Below, piece after piece: positions 18,335 through 28,096 of a stretch of DNA of 49,217 nt; within the stretch, counting starts at the first letter, position 1, and every line of letters starts with the position of its first letter. The translations under genes were made by a program, and so were the position numbers. The stretch comes from Hyphomicrobiales bacterium (GTDB lineage: Bacteria > Pseudomonadota > Alphaproteobacteria > Rhizobiales > Xanthobacteraceae). A model generated the notes under the pieces. That model ran no database searches, was not told the origin of the DNA, and saw only the letters and a list, made by a program, of their open reading frames with translations. The stretch covers positions 1 through 49,217 of the forward strand of contig JAKFVL010000031.1 in the NCBI GenBank assembly GCA_021732215.1, read 5' to 3'.

Positions 18335-18574
18335 CGTATCACGTATCTCGGGAAGTCATTCCGGCCAAGTCTTACCCTTCTATGGGCGCTTCGGCCAAGT
18401 TCCCTCAGTTAGCGGACCTCGTTGCCCTTGGATGCTAGTAGCTTCCGATCCAGCCGGTACGTATGTCGACCTTCTTTGCCGTCAGCCTGGTTATCTCCTA
18501 GCTAGGATCTGTACTCAATGAGGATTCCAGCGCGGCCAGAGTTGTGATTCAAGGTTTCCGAATCGAGGGAAGCC
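18335..18574. other. Short intergenic segment
   Basis: Upstream of the SUMF1-fold gene (minus) and of the IS5 remnant (plus). No gene or clear promoter box seen; no IS5 terminal repeat could be defined. Confidence 0.3.
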
Positions 18575-19072
18575 TTGATGAGGAAACAGCTACATTGGCT
18601 CAGCGACACGGAATGGAAGCGACTTGAGCCGATTTTGTCGCGAGGGCGGCGGGGCGCGCATCGAGCGGATGGCCGTCGTGTGATCAGCGGGATCGTCCAT
18701 ATGCTGCGTTCGGGACTCTCTGGCGCGACTGTCCACCGGAATACGAGTCCTGCACGTCGATCTACAACCGCTTCAATCGCTGGAGCCGGCAGGGCCTCTG
18801 GTTCGTGATGTCTGAGGCTTTGACCGGCTCGACCGGCGTCATCGGCACGGTGGCCATCGACAGCTCCTACATTAAGGCGCGCCGCTCGGCAGCGGATGGA
18901 AAAGGGGGGCCTTCAAGGAAGCCATCGGCTGCTCGCGCGGCGGGCAGAATCCACGCCCTGACGGATGCCGAGGGCAGGCCGCACGTGCTGCTGCTCTCGC
19001 CCGGCAACATCAACGATATCACCTTTGCCCTCGCTTTGACCGCCTGCCGGGCCGATCACGCCCGCCTGGTTC
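18575..19072 (+). pseudogene. IS5-family transposase, N-terminal two thirds, decayed
   Basis: Starts MRKQLHWLSDTEWKRLEPIL, continues to VISGIVHMLRSG, then shifts frame near 18715 to CPPEYESCTSIYNRFNRWSR, VIGTVAIDSSYIKA and IHALTDAEGRPHVLLLSPGN. This is the classic IS427-group IS5 transposase order, including the first catalytic Asp (AIDSSY). Two compensating shifts occur near 18910-18950. At about 19072, after a degraded NDITFA...RLV, IS5 similarity stops and the antisense 3' end of a TIR-like pseudogene begins. The C-terminal third with the final Glu is absent. Confidence 0.8.
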
Positions 19073-19466
19073 GGGCGCCCCACGGCCATGTAGTCCAACG
19101 GGTTGTCGCCATGCACATCGGGGGCTGCGCTGATGGTGCTGCAAGCTATTGATGTGGACCGCCAGCAGGCCCCTCTTGTCGATGACCGAGCGCGCGATTT
19201 CGTATCCGACCCACGGCCGAGCCCAGTCTCGGTGCCGACCAGGACGCAGACCACGGAAGCGTGGGCCATGCCGCCGCGATCAGGTTTTCTAAGACCTTCA
19301 GGGTCCTTGCGCTGCACCGACTCCCACAGGCTGCGATCGAAGAGCTGACGCTGTCCTCCCGGCCGGGGCGTTGACTTCCAGGCGTTGCGCACGTTGTTGA
19401 CGCGGATGATGTCGGCGTAGTGGAGGAGAAGAATCTCTTCCGCTTGATGGTGGTCGCCGCGTACAT
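19072..19466 (-). pseudogene. ThsB/DUF1863-type TIR-like protein, frameshifted and truncated
   Basis: Read on the minus strand from ATG 19466: MYAATTIKRKRFFS, then after a one-base loss HYADIIRVNNVRNAWK, then LFDRSLWESVQRKDPEG, MAHASVVCVLVGTET and, in shifted frames, residues equal to WVRYEIARSVIDKRGLLAVH and finally HGDNPLDYMAVG. These are the consensus blocks of the DUF1863 (MTH538/ThsB TIR-like) family used in Thoeris-type anti-phage systems to make a nucleotide signal. At least three frame changes kill the gene. Its 3' end stops at about 19072, where IS5 DNA begins. Confidence 0.7.
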
Positions 19467-19797
19467 CGGCGCCGGCCTCGCAGGCCACTGGCGGCGCAAC
19501 AAGGTCGGAGAACGAGGCAGGGCCGAGCGGGCACTACCGGCCGGGCGCCAGGTCGGAAAGATTGAGAAAGGGCGAGAACGGGTTCTGCGGTGTGGACGGG
19601 GGCGCAATGCCGCCGAGTATACCAGACCACGCGCCTGTGGAGGGCGCCGACGGCGCGAGGGCGATTATCAGGCCAGCCACGCCACTTGGCGGAGGCGCGA
19701 TGGGGGCGGCGAAGAACGGCGAGAGAGACCCTGTCCCCGGGGTCGGTTGTCTGTCGGCAGGGGATCGCCGCGCAGCAGCCTTATCAATGCATCCTTG
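19467..19797. other. GC-rich spacer between two pseudogenes
   Basis: Lies between the TIR-like pseudogene and the membrane-protein pseudogene, both minus strand. Open frames on both strands are Arg/Pro/Ala-rich artefacts of GC composition. Nothing is recognised. Confidence 0.3.
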
Positions 19798-20233
19798 TCA
19801 TAAGAGCTTGTCATAGACCTGCCTTGCAATGGCGACTGCCGCTATCGCCATGACCGTGAGCGGCAAATAGAATCCTGCGACCGACCAGCTGAAGTATGCC
19901 GACCAATACAACGAAACCGCGGCTTGTTGCCCATGTCGAAGGTCGGCGGCGCGTCCCAACCTTCCGCGGTGACCGCGTCAAACCTTCCCCGGAAGCGACG
20001 TTCAAGCTGAAGGTATCGGGCATCGAGGAAGGCGAAAGACAAGATCGGCACCAACGTTAGCAGGGCAACGACCGGCCGCTGCAGCGTGATGGCGAAGCCG
20101 GCGATTGCGACCGATATCGTACGCAGTAGTTCTTCAGGGTGGCGGATTGTGACGACGTGCGCACCACCACGGCCTGGAGCATCTCCAAGTGTTTCAACCT
20201 CAGATTAGCGATTTTCTCGGCAGACAACAGCAT
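19798..20233 (-). pseudogene. Small membrane protein, two frameshifts (TIR-cassette partner)
   Basis: On the minus strand from ATG 20233: MLLSAEKIANLRLKHLEMLQ, QSATLKNYCV, then after a shift near 20125 ISVAIAGFAITLQRPVVALL and LVPILSFAFLDARYLQLERR, then after a second shift near 19925 YWSAYFSWSVAGFYLPLTVM and a stop at 19798-19800. Joined, this is about 144 residues: an N-terminal amphipathic helix, two membrane helices, a charged cytoplasmic loop (RRFRGRFDAV) and a third membrane helix. I recall this family next to DUF1863 genes in other bacteria, but it has no name I can cite. It lies 5' of the TIR-like pseudogene, same strand, as in an operon. Confidence 0.6.
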
Positions 20234-20590
20234 AGCGCAATGTTAGAACAGACATGGAACTCCGGCAACGGCAACTCCCGGCGTGTCCTCGGAATCATCG
20301 GGTAAAGAACGTCGGATGGGCGCTTTGCATTTCCTCGCCAATCGATTCGGAGGTGCACGAGACCAGCAACATGTTCCCCAGCTCACGCTGTCGGATGTTT
20401 CAGCGATCAGGCAGGCCGCTCGACAACATGCGAAAGGCGTGCCTTGCGAGCCTGCGGAGCTCGACATGTCAGCCGCGTGACGATTTCAAACTACGACAGG
20501 ATCGTCGATCGCACGACGGCCACGGTGGGGTGCGAGCCCGCGACGAGGGGAGCTCACCTTGCCTGAGACGAGATTGTCTGAGCTGCAGCA
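20234..20590. other. Intergenic, promoter side of decayed cassette
   Basis: Between the divergent membrane-protein pseudogene and the secreted protein gene. Short frames are open on both strands but have no recognisable product. Confidence 0.3.
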
Positions 20591-21043
20591 ATGGATACAT
20601 TGATGAACATCAAATCCCTAGCATTCATTCCGTCCCTGGCGCTTGCCGCGCTCTGCCCTGTCCACGGTGTGCAGGCCCAGCTCTCGCCGGCCGAGAGCCC
20701 GGCCTTTCAGGGCCACGCCGCCGAAACGCAAATGCGAAGCGAGGAGGAAGAGCGCAAGAGACGCGCGCTTTTCTTCGATGCCGTTGCACTCGAAATCGGC
20801 GAACCGGGCCTGCCCTGCGATCACTTGGCACTATCAAAGCCGCAGGCCATCGCCGGGCCGGCGTTCGTGGTGATCCTGGGTTGGCAGGGCAAGGACGAGG
20901 ATCGGCTTCGCGTGTGGATCGCGCCCGGCGCCGCCGCATCGGAAGGCGAGGCGCTGCAGCAGGCGCAGGATCTCGCCGGCCGACGCCGCGCGGGTGTCGT
21001 CCATGTCATGGTCGACCTGCGGCGGTATCTCGCGTGCCGCTGA
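20591..21043 (+). CDS. Secreted hypothetical protein
   Basis: Up to 150 residues. A clear Sec signal peptide (MNIKSLAFIPSLALAALCPV, with a likely cut after VQA) makes the second ATG at 20603 as good a start as 20591. The mature part has a charged helix (RSEEEERKRRALFFDAV) and two cysteines (GLPCDHL and the penultimate-residue Cys) that could form a disulfide. I recognise no family. Length, signal peptide and composition suggest a genuine periplasmic protein. Its neighbours are a decayed defence cassette and an empty region, so context gives no function. Confidence 0.6.
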   Translation: MDTLMNIKSLAFIPSLALAALCPVHGVQAQLSPAESPAFQGHAAETQMRSEEEERKRRALFFDAVALEIGEPGLPCDHLALSKPQAIAGPAFVVILGWQGKDEDRLRVWIAPGAAASEGEALQQAQDLAGRRRAGVVHVMVDLRRYLACR

Positions 21044-21791
21044 GCGGTCGCTTCCTGTAGTTCGACACGTTGGCTGGCGACGCGGCGACGCAATGCTGTT
21101 CGCATCCGTCTCCAGTCGACTTCTTGACGGCCTTCAGCCAGGTTGCTCCCTTGACGAGGGCGTCGATCGAAACACTCCCCGACGGCATTTCAGCGTTCCA
21201 GCGCCAAGTCGCCCCCTTAACGGTCTCTTCGACGGGGGAGGCGGATCACCAGCCGTTTTCCATGACGTTCGATCGACAACTTAGTCGTTCGTTAAGAAGC
21301 CGATTTGAGGGCCGACGGGACGGAGTAATTGTGTCCGATTGCGGAGTGGATGAGAGGATGACGTTGGTGGACGCGAACGGACTCGTGGAGAGTTCTTCGA
21401 GTACTTGTCAGGGCTGGTTTCGAACTGGCGTCTATTGCGCTAGCGGGTCGGTTCAATGTGATTGAAGTCCGACCATGTTGAGAGCGAGGTTCACTCGGCT
21501 TCCGCGTCCGCTAATGGGATGGACCGGCTGCCTTCCCCGCGGGGATAGTCTCAAGGGCTATCCCGCGGCGTCCAGAGAAGCAGCCCATCATCGCACTCCT
21601 AGCCTCGATGGGTATCGACATCTTTCACGCCGTTGGTCTTGGCACGACGGCAAGATTGCTTTTCGTCGCAAGATCAAGCGACTGGCCAAGATCGCCTCCT
21701 GCGCCGCCAATTGCTTGGTTCGCCGACCGGAGTTGGGGCCCCATGCCGATTAACCTCAACCACGGTCAGCAACTCTCGAACTCTTGCAATG
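21044..21791. other. Intergenic stretch with possible IS110 scrap
   Basis: About 750 bp without a supportable gene. The only resemblance noted is an IS110-like fragment near 21605-21700 (listed separately). Remaining open frames are unconvincing. Confidence 0.35.
21605..21700 (+). pseudogene. Possible IS110-family transposase N-terminal scrap
   Basis: One frame reads MGIDIFHAVGLG and the next frame DGKIAFRRKIKRLA. Together they resemble the start of IS110-type DEDD transposases (GIDIGK...FH.VGLD..GKI.LRRK). The fragment is short, contains a frameshift and has lost the following LPPC.VGMEAC block, so the call is tentative. Confidence 0.35.
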
Positions 21792-21986
21792 TTAATGCAA
21801 CGTACGCTTGGCTCCAAGGGAGAAAGTCGGCAGGCCAAGCGCACGATTCAGCTCCTGCTCAAGCTGCTCATTCACCAGCAACAACGCCTTTATTGCGCCG
21901 TGCAAGTCGCCATCGCAGTTGCCCACGATCTCGTCAATCAACGCGTCGTACCTAAATGTGAACTTGTCAGCTAATTGCTTAGGCAT
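21792..21986 (-). CDS. Short conserved-type hypothetical protein
   Basis: A 64-residue protein beginning MPKQLADKFTFRYDALIDEI, mostly helical, with one Cys (GNCDGD). I chose ATG 21986 because GGAGG stands eight bases upstream; the alternative ATG at 21992 is only two bases from it. I have the impression of similar short proteins (helical, ...LVNEQLEQEL) in Bradyrhizobium, but no assigned function. No membrane or export signal. Stands alone in a large intergenic area, 350 bp past the 3' end of the 22439 c-di-GMP gene on the same strand. Confidence 0.6.
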   Translation of the reverse strand: MPKQLADKFTFRYDALIDEIVGNCDGDLHGAIKALLLVNEQLEQELNRALGLPTFSLGAKRTLH

Positions 21987-22438
21987 GGTCATGTCCTCCG
22001 ACCGACAACGATGTAACGATGCATCTAATTTTCGATCTATGTCTGACTTTTGCACAGTATTCACAGAGCGGAACTGCATCGAGCGTTAGAGATCTCCGAT
22101 CATAGCCTGCGCGCGCTTAGTATTGCCGCAGAAGCGTTCCGCGAACGCCGTGTCGAGGAATGCTGCGTCCGCTTTCAAGGGACGATTGTGTTGGGCTCGG
22201 CTGATTTTGATTCGGCTCCTGATTTTGGATTCTGCAGGCTTTGCTGGGAATGGCCGTACAAGGGCGTATCGAGCCGCCGCGTCATTCGCGCCAACGCGGC
22301 TCTGATTGTCACCGTACCGGCCTCGATCAATACCGCTTAAGCGGCGACAGGAAATAGGCCCGCGCGCCTAGGAAGGCGGATCTCGTAACCGAATCTGCTC
22401 ATGCGGTTGGATCAAGCACTAGAGAGACTGACACAGTT
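21987..22438. other. Intergenic stretch
   Basis: Between the small minus-strand gene and the c-di-GMP gene ending at 22439. Nothing recognised on either strand. Confidence 0.3.
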
Positions 22439-24490
22439 CTATGCTACAACTTGGGCTGGTGCGATTTCGTGTTCGGAGAACGGTCGCGGTTCATCTACAG
22501 AAAAGCCCTGAGCGTAATCAACGCCGATCCTGCGCAGTGCCCCAAGGATTTCGGGAGTTTCGGCAAATTCTGCAATCGTCTTTATGCCCATGACTTTGCC
22601 AACTCGGTTAATCATCTCGACCATGGCATGGTCGATGGGATTGGCCAAGATGCCCATGACAAAGGAGCCATCAATTTTCAAATAGTCGACCGACAGGTTC
22701 TTCAGGTAGGCGAAGGACGACATTCCGCTCCCGAAGTCGTCCAGCGCGAAGCGGCAGCCTGACTCTCGCAATGATCCGATAAAGGACCTCGCGTTTTCCA
22801 AGTTTGCAATCGCGTTGGTTTCCTTTATTTCGAAGCAAACAATGCCGCGCGGTAAGCTATGTAGCGTCAGCTGCCGCCGCACAAAATCACTAAAGCTTTC
22901 GTCACCGAATGTTTGTCCACAGATATTGATCCCGCATCTTGCAATAGGGGGCGCGCCAGGCGCCATCAAGGCATTAGACAACAGCTTGAATGCGTTACGA
23001 ACAACCCATCGATCAATCGACGGCATGAGGCCATACCTCTCGGCAGGCGGAATAAATTCGCCAGGCGATACTAGATTGCCGTTGCCGTCCTTAAGCCGCA
23101 AAAGCAGCTCGATATGACGGCCGGTCGCGAGCTCTGGCCGAAGCGGAATGATTTCCTGAGCATAAAGGCAAAAGCGTCCGCTCTCAAGCGCCTCCTGAAT
23201 TCGATGAACCCAATTCATCTCATGGACGCGCTGGTGCAACTCTTCGTCATTGGAGCGGTACACCTGTACGCGGTTCTTACCCTTGTCCTTGGCGCCGTAG
23301 CAGGCAAGGTCGGCCTGACGAAGGGCTTCCTTGACTGATAGGCCAGCCTCCGAGATGCAAGCGTTTCCGATGCTCGCCGTAACGGCGAACGAACGACCTT
23401 CCCAGGCAAATCTGAAGTTTTCGATCTCAGATCTTAAGTGCTCGGCAATGCGCCCGGCTTGCTCAGGCCGCGACCTCGGCAGCAGCAGGCCGAACTCGTC
23501 TCCGCCGAGTCGGGCAAGGACGTCACCGGGACGAGCCACTTTCTTGATGATGCGAGAGATTTCGCGGAGTAACTGGTCTCCGGCCAGATGGCCGCAGGTG
23601 TCGTTCACAACCTTGAACTGGTCCAGATCAACGAAAATTAAAGCGTGGGAAGTATCGCCGCTTCCAACATTGCCGAGCTCCTCTTCCAGTCGTGCTTCAA
23701 ACTCACGACGGTTGGCAAGGTCCGTTAACGGATCGTGAGAGGCCTGCCATGCCAGCCGCTGCTGTTCCCTGCTGAGAGCTGTTTCAAATGCTTCCCGCTG
23801 TTGAACAAGCCGCCGCGTGTGCCAAACGACTAGCAAGACGAGCGCGGTCGCCGTAATGGCATTCAAGGACGTCAGTATGACCTTTATTGCTCGCGAACCT
23901 TCGCCCAAGACCATCGAGAACGTGTTGGCTCGAAGCGTCAGCTGCCTGTTTAGGTCGTTCAGTTCTGACGAAAGGGCCATCAGGCGGGACTCGCTTCTTA
24001 ACGCACCGACTTCAGCTTCCATCTTTATTGCATCACCGAACACAGCTAGCTGTAGCAGCATCGGGTCGGTATCCCTCCACTGCTCTATGGCAGCCTCCAG
24101 ATAGCTAACACGCTTGAAGTAGCGGAACAGCCAGATTAGGCCGGGTACGTCGTCAGGGTGATTGCCCCCCTGCAAGAAGCCGTCTCGGGCCAATTCCAGA
24201 TCCGGATTCTCCTGCTCGAGAGCAATGCGGGCGAAGCGATCACCTAATGGTATTGCAAGAGCGGCACGATATTGATCGAAGAAGTCAAGCTGTCCCGAAT
24301 GCAGATAAAGCGTCAATGCGTATACAGCGTTCTTCTGGGCTCTCGACCAAACCGCCTCGCCGCCTACGTAAGATCTGACGGAGGAGAGTACTTCCAGGCT
24401 TAATCCGGCGATTACTGCCTGGAGGAGAACGACGGCAATAAATGGCGAGACCAGCTTCAATAGCCGATATGGAGCTTTTCTGCCCGACAT
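22439..24490 (-). CDS. Membrane sensor GGDEF-EAL protein (ELL variant)
   Basis: A 683-residue protein. Membrane helices at about 13-34 and 203-223 frame a mostly helical periplasmic sensor of about 165 residues with no recognised fold. The GGDEF domain has an intact GGDEF (329-333) and an I-site RPGD (320-323). The C-terminal EAL-type domain reads ELL at 461-463, keeping the Glu, with KIDGSF, the LDDFGSG Asp pair and [11 protein letters not shown] present. The loop normally reading EGIET is AEFAET, and the Asn motif reads GINICGQ. The cyclase half is probably active; the phosphodiesterase half may be active, weak or purely regulatory. It is transcribed away from the 25085 enzyme. Confidence 0.92.
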   Translation of the reverse strand: MSGRKAPYRLLKLVSPFIAVVLLQAVIAGLSLEVLSSVRSYVGGEAVWSRAQKNAVYALTLYLHSGQLDFFDQYRAALAIPLGDRFARIALEQENPDLELARDGFLQGGNHPDDVPGLIWLFRYFKRVSYLEAAIEQWRDTDPMLLQLAVFGDAIKMEAEVGALRSESRLMALSSELNDLNRQLTLRANTFSMVLGEGSRAIKVILTSLNAITATALVLLVVWHTRRLVQQREAFETALSREQQRLAWQASHDPLTDLANRREFEARLEEELGNVGSGDTSHALIFVDLDQFKVVNDTCGHLAGDQLLREISRIIKKVARPGDVLARLGGDEFGLLLPRSRPEQAGRIAEHLRSEIENFRFAWEGRSFAVTASIGNACISEAGLSVKEALRQADLACYGAKDKGKNRVQVYRSNDEELHQRVHEMNWVHRIQEALESGRFCLYAQEIIPLRPELATGRHIELLLRLKDGNGNLVSPGEFIPPAERYGLMPSIDRWVVRNAFKLLSNALMAPGAPPIARCGINICGQTFGDESFSDFVRRQLTLHSLPRGIVCFEIKETNAIANLENARSFIGSLRESGCRFALDDFGSGMSSFAYLKNLSVDYLKIDGSFVMGILANPIDHAMVEMINRVGKVMGIKTIAEFAETPEILGALRRIGVDYAQGFSVDEPRPFSEHEIAPAQVVA

Positions 24491-25084
24491 CCAGCGCCTC
24501 AGGTCGTCTCTATGGCTTGATCAAACCGCAACTTGCTTTGTGCTCCTTGCAATACAAACGAAGTTGAACCGTTGAACCAAGGCTGGGAAGTTAAATACCA
24601 GGCTCATCCTACTGTGATCTAAATTTGAAGGCGGAACTTGTAGGCTTCTCCTGAAGTATAGAGCTAGAGTTACTATCGAGTTGCGCTTGTAAGGGCGATC
24701 TAGCGACCATCACGAGTCGCAATTTGGAACGGTTGCGGATTGCGCGCAGGTGTGCGGGAGCATACGTAGATGCCGCTGTGACGAGATGCGCTGCGAACAT
24801 CTCCGTCGATGTCCGATCTCCTACCACAGGGCAACTTTGGAGGTGCCCATGATCTTGACCTTCTGATTGCATCGACCTGGCCTGCACATCTACAAATCTT
24901 CATGACGATCGATGCTTAACGTTGTGTTTGTTTCTGTGGAGGATCGAATCCGCCCGTGCTCATCCGCGGTTTCATGCCTGTAATCGCGCAAAGCGCGTTC
25001 ATTAATTGCTGAGTGACCATATTTCTTAGCTAGGCAGTCACGGCCAGGTTCTAGGCTCATGGTCACGGGCATGGGCTGGATTTG
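24491..25084. other. Intergenic between two divergent c-di-GMP genes
   Basis: About 590 bp that must contain both divergent promoters. No convincing sigma boxes, operators or genes were recognised. Short minus-strand frames at 24609-24903 and 24890-25096 look fortuitous. Confidence 0.3.
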
Positions 25085-28000
25085 ATGAGTTACCACGACA
25101 TCGACCGGAAGAGGACCGGAGCTCGCGTTTCTGTGGGCTCAGCTACACTTGTCTTCGTCGCTGCGGTCTGCGCCATTATGCTCGTCGGTCAGTCGGCGAG
25201 GATTCGTGACCAGCGAGCGGAAGCTGTTGCGGCCGGTAGGACCGAAACCGCCAATCTCGTCACGTCGCTAACTCAGCACGCCAATCTTTCCCTTCGTGCC
25301 ACCGAGGTGGTCCTGACGAGCCTGGTCGACAGGTTGCAATCCCGTAACGGGATGCAAGGCGACGAAGCGACACGGCTTAAGAGGTGGCTGCGGGAAGAAC
25401 TGGGTATGCTTCCTCAAACGGCTGGGTACTCAGTCTCTGATCGCAACGGCCTTATACTGATCAGCTCGGAGAACGAACGGCCGGACGTAACCATCTCTGA
25501 TCGGGAATACTTCCAGTATCACGCCAGGAATGATAGCCGTGAGCTATTCATAGGTGAACCTATCCTTGGTCGAGTGCTGCAGCGCTGGGTCATTCCAGTT
25601 TCGCGTCGCTACAACAATGCAGACGGAAGCTTTGCCGGGGTTGCGACGGCGTTCCTCGAGTTGAATTTCTTCCAGAAGTTTTATGAACAGTTCGATATCG
25701 GGAAGAATGGCGCGATACTTCTGATGTCCGGCGATGCGAAGCTGCTCGCAAGGCGACCATTTATCGAAGCAAACATTGGTCGCGATATGTCGCAGAGCAA
25801 CATCGCGAAGGCGCTTGAGCATGCCTCTTCTGACAGTATAGAGATTAGGGCAGTAACTGACGGCGTGGTTCGACTGAACAGCTACCGCCGCAGCGACGAA
25901 TACCCGCTTGTCATCGCGGTTGCCCGATCAATGGACGACATGCTCGCTCACTGGTGGGACCGCGCGGTTCGGGAGTTCGCCGAAACATTGGTTCTATTGA
26001 TGATCATAGCGGGCGGAGGACTTTTTGTTTGGAAACTGGCAAGCCGACTTGCCACGGCTAAGCGGCATCTTGAAACCGCGATTGGCGCGATGCAGCAGGG
26101 GGTGTGCCTATTTGATGCCGAGCGGCGCCTCGTCATTTCAAACGATCGCTTTCGTGAGCTGTACAATTATCCACAGAAGCTCTTGCGCCCGGGGACGCCG
26201 CTTGCCACCATTCTGAATGACCTTGCGCAGCGAGGCGCTAAACAAGGAGATATGACCGTCCGGCAATATGCCGACGGAATCCTTGAAGACGGTCGCGAGA
26301 CGGTATTCAACCTGGATGGCAAGCTAATCTCGATTATCAGGACGCCAGTCCCTGGAGGTGGATGGGTCGCCACCCACGAAGATATAACCGAACGATCACA
26401 AGCAGAGCGAACGCTTGCCAAGCAGGCGGCAGAACTTCGCCGCGTCAACGAATACTTCGAAACGGCGATCAATAACATGCCGCAGGGCGTCTGCCTCTTT
26501 GATGCCGAGCAGCGGGTTATCGTCGCCAACTCCCGCTATGCCGAGATTTATAACCTGACGGCCGAGCAAATCCAGCGTGGCACTACGCTGCAGCAGATCA
26601 TGGATTATCGTCAGGAACGAGGAACAAGTCTGAACACGGCGGCTGATGAGTATCGTAGTGTCAATATAAAGAAGACGCACGAAGTTCTGGATCTAGCGGA
26701 CGGACGGACGGTCTCAATTTCACGGCGCATTCTTTCGGACGGCGGTTGGCTCACGACGCATGAGGATATCACGGAGCGCAGGAAGGACGAGAGACAGATC
26801 GCCTATCTCGCGGCGCATGATTCGCTCACCGGTCTTTTGAATCGAGCAAGCTTCGTCGAAGCACTAGACAAGATCACTACCAGAGGTAAGGCTGCCGAAA
26901 ATGCGGCGGTCCTTTTGCTCGATCTGGATCGATTCAAGGCGGTCAATGACACGCTTGGTCACGCTGCAGGAGATCAGCTGCTCAAGGAGGTGGCGAGCCG
27001 GCTAAGTTCTGAAATCCGCGAGCAGGACATTGTAGCGCGACTTGGTGGCGACGAATTCGCGATCATCCAGAAGCTCGAAAGCCCGAACCACGAGGCCGCA
27101 ATCTCCCTTGCCTTGCGAATCATCGGCGTCATCACAAAGCCGTTCGAGCTTGACGGCTGTACAGCAAGCGTTGGAACGAGCATTGGAATCGTACTGTGCC
27201 CCGAGCAAGGTACTGATCGCTCAGAGCTGATGAAAAAGGCGGATCTCGCACTGTACGCTGTCAAGGAGGCCGGTCGAAACGATTTTCGCATCTATGACGC
27301 GGAGATGACGAAGGTTGAGGAAACCCAGAAGCTATTGGAGATTGAACTGAGCCGCGCCATTGAGCGCGGGGAGTTCGAAATCTACTATCAGCCAATCATC
27401 GAGGCGAGAACCGAACGAACGGTTGGCGCCGAGGCGCTGGTTCGATGGCATCATCCTCTGCGCGGTATTCTTTCGCCCGACCAGTTCATTCCGCTCGCCG
27501 AGGAGACTGGCCTGATCGTTCCGCTCGGCGAATGGATTCTTCAAAAGGGATGCCAGGATGCTGCTGCCTGGCCCGAGAATCTGAAGATATCCATCAATCT
27601 GTCTGCACACCAGTTCAACCGAGGAAATCTGTTTGATGTGGTGCTTTGTACCCTGGTGGAGTCGGGACTCAGCCCTGCCAGACTAGAGCTAGAAATCACC
27701 GAGTCCGCGTTGCTCGACAAACGTTCTGAACATCTTCAGACGTTGCGCCAATTGAGAAACATTGGCGTTTCCATCGTGCTGGACGATTTTGGGACCGGCT
27801 ATTCTTCGGCCACGTACCTGACTCTTTATCCCTTCGACAAGATCAAGATCGATAAATCCTTCGTGCAGGGAATGGCAAACCAGCGCGAAAGCGCTGCTAT
27901 TGTTGCTTCAACGCTCACATTGGCCCGGGGACTAGGTATCTCAGTGACGGCGGAGGGTGTGGAAACGCAAGAACAGTTGAGTCAGTTGTGTCTCGCCGGG

Positions 28001-28096
28001 GCAGATTTTGCACAGGGATATCTGATCGGCCGACCCATGACATTGGGCGATTTTCTCACCCGAACCCAGGAGTTGCCCGCGAGGGTAGTGGCGTAG
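25085..28096 (+). CDS. Cache-PAS-PAS-GGDEF-EAL c-di-GMP enzyme
   Basis: A 1003-residue protein. Membrane helices at about 20-38 and 297-320 flank a periplasmic double-Cache-like sensor (SDRNGLILISS, ISDREYFQYHARND, then GAILLMSGDAKLLARRP). Two PAS_7 domains follow, at about 332-445 (AIGAMQQGVCLFD) and 460-570 (AINNMPQGVCLFD), clear tandem copies. GGDEF is intact at 654-658 with an I-site REQD five residues before it; EAL is intact at 783-785 with the full catalytic set (INLSAHQF, LEITES, LDDFGTGYSS, KIDKSF, AEGVET, AQGYLIGRP). Both activities are possible. ATG 25085 is preferred over the TTG three bases earlier. Its stop touches the DUF2336 start, so the two form an operon. Confidence 0.93.
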   Translation: MSYHDIDRKRTGARVSVGSATLVFVAAVCAIMLVGQSARIRDQRAEAVAAGRTETANLVTSLTQHANLSLRATEVVLTSLVDRLQSRNGMQGDEATRLKRWLREELGMLPQTAGYSVSDRNGLILISSENERPDVTISDREYFQYHARNDSRELFIGEPILGRVLQRWVIPVSRRYNNADGSFAGVATAFLELNFFQKFYEQFDIGKNGAILLMSGDAKLLARRPFIEANIGRDMSQSNIAKALEHASSDSIEIRAVTDGVVRLNSYRRSDEYPLVIAVARSMDDMLAHWWDRAVREFAETLVLLMIIAGGGLFVWKLASRLATAKRHLETAIGAMQQGVCLFDAERRLVISNDRFRELYNYPQKLLRPGTPLATILNDLAQRGAKQGDMTVRQYADGILEDGRETVFNLDGKLISIIRTPVPGGGWVATHEDITERSQAERTLAKQAAELRRVNEYFETAINNMPQGVCLFDAEQRVIVANSRYAEIYNLTAEQIQRGTTLQQIMDYRQERGTSLNTAADEYRSVNIKKTHEVLDLADGRTVSISRRILSDGGWLTTHEDITERRKDERQIAYLAAHDSLTGLLNRASFVEALDKITTRGKAAENAAVLLLDLDRFKAVNDTLGHAAGDQLLKEVASRLSSEIREQDIVARLGGDEFAIIQKLESPNHEAAISLALRIIGVITKPFELDGCTASVGTSIGIVLCPEQGTDRSELMKKADLALYAVKEAGRNDFRIYDAEMTKVEETQKLLEIELSRAIERGEFEIYYQPIIEARTERTVGAEALVRWHHPLRGILSPDQFIPLAEETGLIVPLGEWILQKGCQDAAAWPENLKISINLSAHQFNRGNLFDVVLCTLVESGLSPARLELEITESALLDKRSEHLQTLRQLRNIGVSIVLDDFGTGYSSATYLTLYPFDKIKIDKSFVQGMANQRESAAIVASTLTLARGLGISVTAEGVETQEQLSQLCLAGADFAQGYLIGRPMTLGDFLTRTQELPARVVA

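Noticed and set aside
20254-21060. A 268-codon plus-strand frame overlapping the secreted protein gene
   Set aside because: Very Arg/Gly-rich with no domain; the overlapping frame at 20591 has a signal peptide and better composition.
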